Shown here piece by piece: positions 32,735-41,623 of a DNA stretch of 64,000 nt. The translations under genes and the position numbers were made by a program. The notes beneath the pieces are model-generated. The model made no database searches, had not been told where the DNA came from, and saw only the letters and a list, made by a program, of their open reading frames with translations. Source of the DNA: Vibrio cidicii (GTDB taxonomy: Bacteria > Pseudomonadota > Gammaproteobacteria > Enterobacterales > Vibrionaceae); NCBI RefSeq assembly GCF_009763805.1, contig NZ_CP046804.1:2666001-2730000 (forward strand), written 5' to 3'. Each line of letters opens with the position of its first letter. Position 1 is the stretch's first letter.

Positions 32735-33650
32735 TACAACTATCCTCTTCTGCAGCCAACATTTTTTCTGCCTCAGAGTGTATCATTTCCGCGCTCAGTC
32801 TCCACTGTTCCTTCTCGCCCAACGCCGCGGTTACTTCCGCACCGATCAGCACAATCAGCCAGCACAAATAGACCCAAACAAATAAAATAGGAATGGCCGC
32901 CAGCGCCCCATATATCACTTGATAGGAAGGAAACTGGGTAATGTACGCGGCAAAGCCTTTCTTACTCATCTCAAACAAAATCGCGGCGATGATTGCCCCA
33001 ACCACTGCATGAGAAAAATGGACTTTTTTATTCGGCACCAACAGATACAAACCGACAAAGGCACAAAACGAGAGAATAAACGGTAGCCAGCGCAGCAGTA
33101 AATTGTACATGCCAGAAATTGCTTCGCTGTCGAGAAGACGCAGCGAAGTCACATACGATGTGGCGGCAATACTGGCACCGACTAAAATCGGCCCTAAGGT
33201 CAAAACCATCCAATACATAGAAAACGAGAACACCGCACGGCGTTTTTTCCGCACCCGCCAAATGTAGTTGAGATTTTTATCGATGTTGGAGATAAGCATC
33301 AAAGCCGCAACAAAAAGAAAGGCCGCGCCGACGGCGGTCATTTTCCCGGTATTGGCAACAAAATCCTGTAGCGCGCCATGTACCACATCCCCGGCTGCAG
33401 GGACAAAATGGGTAATGATAAAACCTTGCAAAACAGAGCCAACATTTTCAAACACAGGGAATTTAGACAAAATCGATAAAAGCACTGTCATCAGTGGCAC
33501 AATCGAGAGCAAGGTAATATAGGCCAAATAACCGGCGTTCACATTCACCCGATCGTGTTGCATTCGGGCAATTAAATAGCGCGCAAACGCGATTCCATTT
33601 CCGGCGAAGGTTTGCAATCTCAACTTGTCACTCCCAGGTAACTGGTTCAT
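32706..33650 (-). CDS. yihY: YihY/BrkB family inner-membrane protein
   Basis: About 314 residues with six predicted transmembrane helices (near 38-58, 95-115, 135-160, 178-200, 215-235 and 250-272, approximate) and an acidic C-terminal tail. It belongs to the family once named ribonuclease BN, now regarded as YihY/BrkB membrane proteins of unknown function. Two in-frame starts exist. The ATG at 33650 is preferred because AGGA lies five bases upstream, over the one at 33671. Its 3' end overlaps the dtd start. Confidence 0.88.
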   Translation of the reverse strand: MNQLPGSDKLRLQTFAGNGIAFARYLIARMQHDRVNVNAGYLAYITLLSIVPLMTVLLSILSKFPVFENVGSVLQGFIITHFVPAAGDVVHGALQDFVANTGKMTAVGAAFLFVAALMLISNIDKNLNYIWRVRKKRRAVFSFSMYWMVLTLGPILVGASIAATSYVTSLRLLDSEAISGMYNLLLRWLPFILSFCAFVGLYLLVPNKKVHFSHAVVGAIIAAILFEMSKKGFAAYITQFPSYQVIYGALAAIPILFVWVYLCWLIVLIGAEVTAALGEKEQWRLSAEMIHSEAEKMLAAEEDSCSDSADSESK

Positions 33651-33692
33651 AGTCCTACCCATACGGCTCATTAAAACAGATGGAAAATAAGC

Positions 33693-34335
33693 ATGCCTTA
33701 TTTCGTGGCGATTATACTATCAATTTTTACCCTGACTGGCTGCCAGTCAGCATACTACTCTGCAATGGAAAAGGTCGGTTACCATAAACGTGAGATCATG
33801 GTCGACCGAGTCGAGGATGCCAAAGCGTCTCAAAAAGAGGCGCAAAAAGAGTTTACTAGTGCACTGCAAGCTTTATCCAACCTAACCCAGTTTAACGGCG
33901 GTGAGTTGGAAGAGGTGTACAAAGAGATCAACGAGCAGTACCAAGAGAGCGAAAAAGCAGCACAAGAAGTACGCGACCGCATCGCCGCGATTGAAGATGT
34001 AGCGGGTGCCTTATTTGAAGAGTGGCAACAAGAAACTGAGCCTCTATACCAGTGCGAAATTACGTCGCTCAAGTGAGCAAAAACTCAAAGAAACCAAAGC
34101 GTCCTATCAACAGATGCTGAAAGCGATGAAGCGCGCCGAGCAAAAAATGACACCCGTCTTAAACACCTTGCGAGACAACACTCTCTATTTGAAGCATAAC
34201 CTCAACGCCAATGCGGTGGGGTCGCTCAAAGGTGAGTTGGTTTCACTAGAAACCGAGATTGAACAAGCAATCAAACAGATGAAAGCGGCGATCGCCGAAT
34301 CGGACGCGTTTTTGCAAAAACTTAACCAGCAATAA
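33693..34335 (+). CDS. DUF2959 lipoprotein, broken by one +1 frameshift
   Basis: The protein has a lipoprotein signal (LTGC lipobox, about residues 14-17) followed by long coiled-coil helices rich in Glu, Lys and Gln, typical of DUF2959. The frame breaks at 34033-34035. Reading GAAC in place of GAAAC joins EEWQQ to LSLYTSAKLRRSSEQ and gives about 213 residues. The function of the family is unknown. It is divergent from yihY and ends at a bidirectional terminator shared with typA. Confidence 0.82.
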
Positions 34336-34356
34336 ACTGCTTAAACGCATCATAAA

Positions 34357-34386
34357 AAAACCCCGGGAGAAACTGCCCGGGGTTTT
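34357..34386. terminator. Bidirectional terminator between the DUF2959 gene and typA
   Basis: Stem AAAACCCCGGG/CCCGGGGTTTT around an eight-base loop, with A and T runs on both sides. Confidence 0.92.
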
Positions 34387-34410
34387 CATTACTAATAACG
34401 TTATTCGCTA

Positions 34411-36240
34411 TTACTTCGCTTCACGTGAAGCGCGCTTACGGTCGCTTTCTGTGAGGAATTTCTTACGAATACGGATGCTTTCCGGCGTTACTTCTACCAG
34501 TTCGTCGTCATCGATAAACTCAAGCGCTTGCTCTAGAGTCATGATGATTGGTGGCGTCAGTACCTGCGCGTCATCGGTGCCCGATGCACGTACGTTGGTC
34601 AGTTGCTTACCTTTCAGGGCGTTTACGGTCAGGTCGTTGTCACGGCTGTGAATACCGATCACCATACCTTCGTACACTTCTACGCCGTGACCGATAAATA
34701 GACGACCACGCTCTTGCAGGTTAAACAGCGCGTTAGTCAGTGCTTTACCCGCAGCGTTGGCGATCAATACGCCATTAACACGTTGGCCAATGTTGCCGCC
34801 TTTGTGTGGACCGTAGTGGTCAAAAGTATGGTACAGAAGGCCAGAACCCGAAGTCAGTGTCATGAACTCGGTTTGGAAACCAATCAGGCCACGTGAAGGC
34901 ATGATGAAGTCAAGACGTACACGGCCTTTACCATCTGGTGCCATGTCTTTCAGCTCACCCTTACGCATACCAATTTTTTCCATGATACCGCCCTGATGCT
35001 CTTCTTGAACATCAATGGTCACGGTTTCAAATGGTTCCATCAACTGGCCGTTCTCTTCTTTAAGAATAACTTCAGGACGAGATACCGCGAGCTCGAAGCC
35101 TTCACGACGCATGTTTTCAATCAGAATCGAAAGATGCAGTTCACCACGGCCAGAAACACGGAATTTGTCTGGATCTTCCGTTTGTTCAACGCGCAGTGCC
35201 ACGTTGTGCACCAATTCTTTCTCAAGACGCTCAAGGATGTTACGTGACGTCACGTATTTACCTTCAAGACCCGCAAAAGGCGAAGTGTTCACTTGGAACG
35301 TCATGGTTACGGTTGGCTCGTCAACCGACAGCGCAGGCAGAGCTTCTACTTTGTTTGCATCACAGATGGTGTCAGAGATTTTCAGCTCGCCAAGACCCGT
35401 AATCGCAATGATGTCACCTGCGGTTGCTTGCGGCACTTCATGGCGCTCAAGGCCAAGGTAACCGAGTACCGTACCCACTTTACCGTTACGCACTTTACCG
35501 TCCGCACCGACAATGCTCACTTGTTGGTTGGCTTTCACTTTACCGCGTTTGATACGACCTACGCCGATAACGCCAACGTATGAGCTGTAATCCAGCTGAG
35601 AAATTTGCATTTGTAGCGGGCCATCAAGGTCCACTTCTGGCGCAGCAACCACATCGACGATGGTTTGGAACAACGGTTCCATGTTCTCGCCTGTTTCGCC
35701 TTCTTCCAGTGTCGCCCAGCCATTCAGCGCTGACGCGTAAACCACTTTAAAGTCCAGTTGTTCGTCTGTCGCACCGAGGTTGTCGAACAGATCAAACACT
35801 TGATCCATAACCCAGTCAGGACGTGCGCCAGGGCGGTCAATTTTGTTGATAACCACGATTGGCTTCAAGCCGTGAGCAAATGCCTTTTGTGTAACAAAGC
35901 GCGTTTGTGGCATTGGGCCATCCACCGCGTCAACGATCAGCAGCACGCAGTCAACCATCGACATAATACGTTCAACTTCACCACCGAAGTCTGCGTGTCC
36001 CGGGGTGTCTACGATGTTGATGCGGTAATCGTTCCAGTTGATGGCGGTGTTTTTCGCCAAGATGGTAATGCCACGCTCTTTCTCGATGTCGTTCGAGTCC
36101 ATGACTCGCTCTTCAATGTCACCGCGAGATTGCAAAGTGCCTGATTGTTGCAGCAGTTTGTCAACCAGTGTGGTTTTACCGTGGTCAACGTGCGCGATGA
36201 TCGCGATATTTCTTAAATTATCAATCTGTGGAGTCGTCAT
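34411..36240 (-). CDS. typA: Translational GTPase TypA/BipA
   Basis: A 609-residue ribosome-binding GTPase of the EF-G family involved in 50S assembly and stress or cold adaptation. It has the G1 motif [10 protein letters not shown]3 DTPGHAD, G4 NKID, an EF-G-like domain II, and the TypA-specific C-terminal domain. It is divergent from glnA, as in enterobacteria. Confidence 0.97.
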   Translation of the reverse strand: MTTPQIDNLRNIAIIAHVDHGKTTLVDKLLQQSGTLQSRGDIEERVMDSNDIEKERGITILAKNTAINWNDYRINIVDTPGHADFGGEVERIMSMVDCVLLIVDAVDGPMPQTRFVTQKAFAHGLKPIVVINKIDRPGARPDWVMDQVFDLFDNLGATDEQLDFKVVYASALNGWATLEEGETGENMEPLFQTIVDVVAAPEVDLDGPLQMQISQLDYSSYVGVIGVGRIKRGKVKANQQVSIVGADGKVRNGKVGTVLGYLGLERHEVPQATAGDIIAITGLGELKISDTICDANKVEALPALSVDEPTVTMTFQVNTSPFAGLEGKYVTSRNILERLEKELVHNVALRVEQTEDPDKFRVSGRGELHLSILIENMRREGFELAVSRPEVILKEENGQLMEPFETVTIDVQEEHQGGIMEKIGMRKGELKDMAPDGKGRVRLDFIMPSRGLIGFQTEFMTLTSGSGLLYHTFDHYGPHKGGNIGQRVNGVLIANAAGKALTNALFNLQERGRLFIGHGVEVYEGMVIGIHSRDNDLTVNALKGKQLTNVRASGTDDAQVLTPPIIMTLEQALEFIDDDELVEVTPESIRIRKKFLTESDRKRASREAK

Positions 36241-36537
36241 GGATTCTGATTCACTTGTTTAAAAACGACGCTAAAAACATGGCTGTTTTTTAAGCGGCGG
36301 TTGTTTGATTAAAAAAACGGCCATAATGTACCAGATTTTGACAAAAAACCCAGAAATATGTGATCAGCTCGTGATTATTTTTCGCCAAGTAAAGACTAGT
36401 CGCCAAGGCGTATTTCGGCCATTTTTCTGCCATAAAAAGAGTATGCACATTAACGCATTTCTCGATTGACAAGATGCCCAAAGACGGGCTGAATGAGAGA
36501 CGGTTTTGGCTTATTCTGGTGCAAACTCGCCACATTA

Positions 36538-36652
36538 GCACCAAAACGGTGCATCAAGAGATCATTTTGGTGCATTGCACACACCAAAATGGCGAGATAA
36601 AACACTAAGACCATGAAATATAAGGACTTAAAAAATTGGCACAGTTTTAGCT
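36538..36652 (+). promoter_or_regulatory. glnA control region: NtrC-like sites and sigma-54 promoter
   Basis: GCACCAAAACGGTGC (36538-36552) is a near-palindromic NtrC site. A second cluster with GGTGCATTGCAC lies at 36569-36580. A sigma-54 promoter follows: TGGCAC-AGTTT-TAGCT (36637-36652), with GG and GC exactly ten bases apart and one departure from TTGC. It is 108 bases upstream of the glnA ATG, the usual layout for nitrogen-activated glnA. The rest of the 519-base gap to typA shows no gene. Confidence 0.8.
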
Positions 36653-36759
36653 TTGTAAGAATCAGCATCGATTAATACCAATGTAAAGAAATTAATCAAT
36701 GCTGGATTCAACACCGAATCTGGCCAATACCGCTTTAATAACACTGGAGGTTATCCAAG

Positions 36760-38170
36760 ATGTCAGTAGAAAACGTTCTATCGCTTATCCAAGAAAACGA
36801 AGTTAAGTTTGTTGACCTGCGTTTTACCGATACGAAAGGTAAAGAGCAGCACATTTCTATTCCTGCACACCAAATCGATGCTGACTTCTTCGAAGACGGT
36901 AAGATGTTTGATGGCTCTTCTGTCGCAGGCTGGAAAGGCATCAACGAATCAGACATGGTGATGATGCCTGATGCATCTTCTGCGGTACTTGACCCATTCA
37001 CTGAAGAAGCGACTCTGAACATCCGTTGTGACATCCTTGAGCCTGCAACCATGCAAGGCTACGACCGCGACCCACGTTCTATCGCAAAACGCGCGGAAGA
37101 TTACCTACGTTCTACTGGCATCGCAGACACCGTTCTTGTTGGTCCAGAGCCAGAGTTCTTCCTGTTTGACGACGTGAAGTTCTCTACGGATATGTCGGGC
37201 TCTTTCTTCAAGATTGACGACGTAGAAGCGGCATGGAACACAGGTTCAGATTACGAAAATGGTAACAAAGGTCACCGTCCTGGCGTGAAAGGGGGTTACT
37301 TCCCAGTGGCTCCAGTGGACTCTTCTCAAGACCTGCGTTCTGCAATGTGTCTAGTAATGGAAGAGATGGGCCTAGTAGTTGAAGCGCACCACCACGAAGT
37401 GGCGACAGCAGGTCAAAACGAGATCGCGACTCGCTTCAACACGCTCACCACGAAAGCGGACGAGATCCAAATCTACAAGTACGTGGTTCACAACGTAGCG
37501 CACGCCTACGGCAAAACTGCGACCTTTATGCCGAAACCACTGGTTGGCGACAACGGCTCAGGCATGCACGTTCACCAATCTCTGGCGAAAGACGGCGTTA
37601 ACCTCTTCGCGGGTGACAAGTACGGCGGCCTATCAGAAACAGCTCTGTACTACATCGGTGGTATCATCAAGCACGCTCGTGCACTGAACGCGCTGACTAA
37701 CCCATCAACTAACTCGTACAAGCGTCTGGTTCCTCACTACGAAGCGCCTGTTATGCTGGCTTACTCTGCGCGTAACCGTTTCTGCGTCTATCCGTATCCC
37801 TGTGGTACCAAGTCCGAAAGCGCGTCGTATCGAAGTACGCTTCCCAGATCCAGCAGCGAACCCATACCTAGCGTTTGCCGCAATGCTGATGGCAGGTCTT
37901 GACGGTATCAAGAACAAGATCCACCCAGGGGAAGCGATGGACAAAGACCTTTACGATCTGCCTGCAGAAGAAGCCGCAGAGATTCCAAAGGTTGCAGAAT
38001 CACTCAAGCAAGCTCTTGAGTGTCTAGACAGTGACCGTGAGTTCCTAACTGCGGGCGGCGTATTCTCTGATGATTTCATCGATTCTTACATCGAACTGAA
38101 AACCAAAGACGTTGAGCGCGTTAATACTGCTGTTCACCCACTGGAATTTGAACTGTACTACTCAGTGTAA
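36760..38170 (+). CDS. glnA: Glutamine synthetase type I, broken by one +1 frameshift
   Basis: Makes glutamine from glutamate, ammonia and ATP. The first frame covers residues 1 to about 343 (metal-site residues in [34 protein letters not shown]). It breaks in AYSARNR at 37779-37781, where GTTTC should read GTTC. The second frame continues with SASIRIP-type sequence, [16 protein letters not shown] and KDLYDLP, which holds the adenylylated tyrosine. Corrected length is 469 residues, the family standard. GGAGG lies nine bases before the ATG. Loss of the only visible glutamine synthetase is improbable, so I read this as a sequence error. Confidence 0.93.
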
Positions 38171-38210
38171 TTCACTCAGTGCAAATGTAACTCGGATTGC
38201 ACTTTTTATC

Positions 38211-38242
38211 AGGCTCGCCTCGCAGGCGGGCCTTTTTCATAT
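38211..38242 (+). terminator. Terminator of glnA
   Basis: Stem AGGCTCGCC/GGCGGGCCT with loop TCGC and one G-U pair, followed by TTTTT. Confidence 0.9.
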
Positions 38243-38366
38243 TCTCCCGCCAGAAATCGAGTAATAACATGCGGTTTGCATAAAAAATTAGCCAACAGCC
38301 AAGCGCATCCGCTCACATCGGGCGCGGTTGTGATTACATGAAACCGCATCTCTTTGGAGGTGAAAG

Positions 38367-38939
38367 ATGATAAAAAGACTTTCTCTGCTGTGTGTATTGC
38401 TCAGTTCTCTTGCGCACGCACAGACAGTGTACACTTGGGTCGACGCCGATGGCGTGCTGCATTTTAGTGATACCCCCGGCAGTGGTGCGAAAAGCATTAC
38501 GTTACCGGATTTGGACGCCAGTGCCCCTGCGCCACACGTTGAATCCACGCAAAAGATGGACGCTGCGCAACCCAGCACTACGCAGGCTTCTTCAGCAAAA
38601 GAAACGGCGGTTGAACCCGCGCAGCCAAGCTTGTCGGATGAAGCCCAGACCGAGTTACAACTGAGTATGGCGTCTCCGGCGAATGACGCCACCATCCGCA
38701 GCAATCGCGGCCTACTCTTTATTCGCATGGAAAGCAATCGCAAGCTTGAGGTTGGCGAACAGCTGCAGTTGATACTCAACGGACACCGTTATGGTGCACC
38801 ACAAACCGGCTTGACTTGGCAGCTCAAAAACATTGACCGAGGAACCCACACACTGGCCGTTCAGGCTTACAGAAACGGCAAGATAATTGCATCATCCAGC
38901 CCTATATCAGTGCATTTGCATCGCACCAGTATTAAATAG
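38367..38939 (+). CDS. DUF4124 domain protein in the gln locus
   Basis: A 190-residue exported protein. The signal peptide covers about residues 1-18 (ending AHA). The DUF4124 fold (QTVYTWVDADGVLHFSDTP) follows, then a low-complexity Ala/Thr/Ser/Pro linker (about 50-90). A C-terminal immunoglobulin-like stretch begins near ELQLSMASPANDATIRSN. It sits between glnA and ntrB with AGG before the ATG. Its function is unknown; position hints at a tie to nitrogen status, but the gene has its own leader. Confidence 0.85.
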   Translation: MIKRLSLLCVLLSSLAHAQTVYTWVDADGVLHFSDTPGSGAKSITLPDLDASAPAPHVESTQKMDAAQPSTTQASSAKETAVEPAQPSLSDEAQTELQLSMASPANDATIRSNRGLLFIRMESNRKLEVGEQLQLILNGHRYGAPQTGLTWQLKNIDRGTHTLAVQAYRNGKIIASSSPISVHLHRTSIK

Positions 38940-39022
38940 TGGCTTGAGTCGCAAGATAAGCATCTGAAACGCCTTAGAAGACGCTTTCACTTCTCCCCTT
39001 AATCCGCCATACTGACTGCCAA

Positions 39023-39039
39023 TGCACCAATTTAGTGCA
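39023..39039 (+). promoter_or_regulatory. NtrC-like site upstream of ntrB
   Basis: TGCACCAATTTAGTGCA matches TGCACCA-N4-TGGTGCA with one mismatch. A half-site GCACCAAA follows at 39042. The site is 52 bases before the ntrB start, fitting the known repression of ntrBC by NtrC. Confidence 0.75.
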
Positions 39040-39074
39040 TCGCACCAAACTATGACAACGACAAGGATGTGATT

Positions 39075-40121
39075 GTGAATTCAGCGCTTTCAGACACAAT
39101 TCTCAGCAATATGGTGACCGCAACCCTGATCCTCGATGATGGGTTGCAGGTTAAACACGCCAATCCGGCGGCCGAGCAACTCTTCGCGCAAAGCGCCAAA
39201 CGCATCATCCACCAACCGCTGTCACAATTGATCCAACACGCCTCCCTCGATTTAGCCTTGCTCTCACAACCACTACAAAGCGGTCAAAGCATCACGGACA
39301 ACGACGTCACTTTCGTTGTGGATGGTAAGCCGCTGCTGCTGGAAGTGACAGTCAGCCCTATCTCGATTGAGCGTGAACCAATGCTACTGGTGGAGATGCG
39401 CAAAGTTGACCAACAGCGGCGTATCACTCAAGAGATGAATCAGCACGCGCAGCAACAAGCGGCCAAGCTCTTGGTCAGAGGACTAGCGCACGAGATCAAA
39501 AATCCCTTAGGCGGGTTGCGCGGCGCGGCGCAATTGCTGGAGAAGATGCTGCCCGATCCGAGCCTGACCGAATATACCCAGATCATCATTGAACAAGCGG
39601 ATCGACTACGCACGCTGGTCGACCGTCTACTTGGCCCGCAAAAACCGGGCAAAAAGCAAGAAGCCAATCTGCATCAGGTTTTGGAAAAAGTACGTCAATT
39701 GGTCGAACTGGAGTCTCAGCAAACACTGCTGATTGAGCGCGATTACGACCCAAGCCTGCCAGACATTTATATGGCTGCGGACCAAATTGAACAAGCGATG
39801 CTAAATATTGTCAGCAACGCAGCACAAGTTCTAGCCAACCAAGACGACGGCCTGATCACCATACGCACCAGAACGGTGCATCAAGCCAATATCCACGGCC
39901 ATCGCTGCAAAGTGGCCGCGAGAATTGAAATCATCGATAACGGCCCCGGTATTCCGGTTGAGCTGCAAGATACCTTGTTTTACCCCATGGTCAGCGGACG
40001 AGAAGGAGGCACCGGACTTGGGCTTTCTATCTCGCAAAATCTGATAGATCAACATAACGGCAAAATCGATGTCGAAAGCTGGCCTGGGCACACCAATTTC
40101 ACCATTTATCTGCCAATTTAA
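39075..40121 (+). CDS. ntrB: Nitrogen sensor histidine kinase NtrB (GlnL)
   Basis: About 348 residues. A PAS domain (about 8-115) precedes the H-box GLAHEIKNPLGG with phospho-acceptor His139. An ATPase domain follows with NIVSNAAQ (N box), DNGPGIP (G1) and GGTGLGL (G2). It phosphorylates or dephosphorylates NtrC under PII control. The GTG at 39075 is preferred over the GTG at 39069 because AAGGA sits seven bases upstream of it. Its stop is 18 bases before ntrC. Confidence 0.94.
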   Translation: MNSALSDTILSNMVTATLILDDGLQVKHANPAAEQLFAQSAKRIIHQPLSQLIQHASLDLALLSQPLQSGQSITDNDVTFVVDGKPLLLEVTVSPISIEREPMLLVEMRKVDQQRRITQEMNQHAQQQAAKLLVRGLAHEIKNPLGGLRGAAQLLEKMLPDPSLTEYTQIIIEQADRLRTLVDRLLGPQKPGKKQEANLHQVLEKVRQLVELESQQTLLIERDYDPSLPDIYMAADQIEQAMLNIVSNAAQVLANQDDGLITIRTRTVHQANIHGHRCKVAARIEIIDNGPGIPVELQDTLFYPMVSGREGGTGLGLSISQNLIDQHNGKIDVESWPGHTNFTIYLPI

Positions 40122-40139
40122 TGCTGCAAGGAATAGACC

Positions 40140-41550
40140 ATGAGTAAAGGATATGTTTGGGTTGTCGACGACGATAGCTCCATCCGCTGGGTGATGGAAA
40201 AAACCCTCTCTTCCGCCAATATCAAGTGCGAAACCTACGCCAATGGTGAAAGCGTGTTGATGGCGTTAGAGCGAGAAGTCCCTGATGTGTTGGTGTCCGA
40301 TATCCGCATGCCTGGCATTGATGGCATCGAATTGCTGCAACAAGTGCACAGCAAGTGCCCTGACTTGCCTGTGATCATCATGACGGCGCACTCCGATCTC
40401 GACGCCGCGGTCAACGCCTATCAGAAAGGGGCGTTTGAATATCTGCCCAAGCCGTTTGATATCGACGAAACGCTGACGTTAGTAGAAACGCGCCATCGCC
40501 CACGGCCAAGAACAAAAGCGCGAGCAGATGGCCTCGGGCAATCCACTGAGCACCCATACGCCAGAAATCATTGGTGAAGCGCCCGCGATGCAGGAAGTGT
40601 TTCGCGCCATCGGCCGGCTTTCACGCTCCTCTATCTCTGTGCTGATCAACGGTGAATCGGGCACGGGCAAAGAGCTGGTCGCTCATGCCCTGCATCGACA
40701 CAGCCCACGAGCCAGCAAGCCGTTTATCGCCCTCAACATGGCCGCGATTCCAAAAGATCTGATTGAGTCGGAGCTGTTTGGCCACGAAAAAGGCGCTTTT
40801 ACTGGGGCAAATTCGGTGCGCCAAGGACGGTTCGAACAAGCCAACGGCGGCACCCTGTTTTTGGATGAGATTGGCGATATGCCGCTCGATATTCAAACTC
40901 GCCTACTGCGCGTGCTCGCCGATGGGCAGTTTTATCGTGTCGGTGGCCACTCGCCGATCAAAGTTGACGTGCGGATTGTCGCCGCTACCCACCAAAATCT
41001 CGAACGTTTGGTGCAAAACGGCGATTTCCGAGAAGACCTGTTTCACCGCCTCAATGTTATCCGAGTGCAGATCCCTGCATTGCGCGAACGCAAACAGGAT
41101 ATAGAAAAACTGACTCAGCACTTTTTACTCCGCGCTGCCGATGAGTTAGCGGTGGAAGCCAAAACACTGCACCGCAGTACCTTAGACATTCTCTCGCGTC
41201 TCAATTGGCCTGGGAACGTGCGTCAGTTGGAAAACATCTGTCGCTGGTTGACCGTAATGGCCAGTGGCAGCGAAATTTTACCGGGCGATTTGCCGAGTGA
41301 ACTGCTGCAAGAGAAAAAGAGCAGCGAGGAAGAAAACGCGGCAGGGACTTGGCAGGAGATTCTCGCCAGTTGGGCGCGAAAAGAACTCAGCTCTGGGGAA
41401 AAAGAGCTGCTGACATACGCACTTCCACAATTCGAACGTATACTGTTAGAAGCAGCACTCGAGCACACCAACGGCCACAAACAGGACGCGGCCAAAGTGC
41501 TCGGCTGGGGGCGCAATACCTTGACACGTAAATTAAAAGAACTGTATTAA
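40140..41550 (+). CDS. ntrC: Nitrogen regulator NtrC (GlnG), broken by one +1 frameshift
   Basis: A sigma-54 activator. The receiver domain contains VSDIRMP with Asp54 as phosphorylation site. The frame breaks at 40486-40488 in the linker (GAAAC where LVERAIA needs GAAC). It continues with the AAA+ domain (Walker A GESGTGKE, sigma-54-contacting GAFTGAN, Walker B LFLDEIGD) and a C-terminal Fis-type helix-turn-helix ([21 protein letters not shown] in pieces). Corrected length is 469 residues, identical to E. coli NtrC. The break probably is not real. Confidence 0.92.
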
Positions 41551-41568
41551 CGACGAGTAGAGAAATTC

Positions 41569-41600
41569 ACTGAGGTTCGCTAGCCCTTACGAACCTCAGT
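41569..41600 (+). terminator. Perfect 11-bp hairpin after ntrC
   Basis: Arms ACTGAGGTTCG and CGAACCTCAGT around a 10-base loop, without a T-run. It lies between ntrC and the GGDEF-EAL gene and may stabilise or attenuate the message rather than end it. Confidence 0.55.
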
Positions 41601-41623
41601 GGCAGCAGGGATAGTAAAGCACG

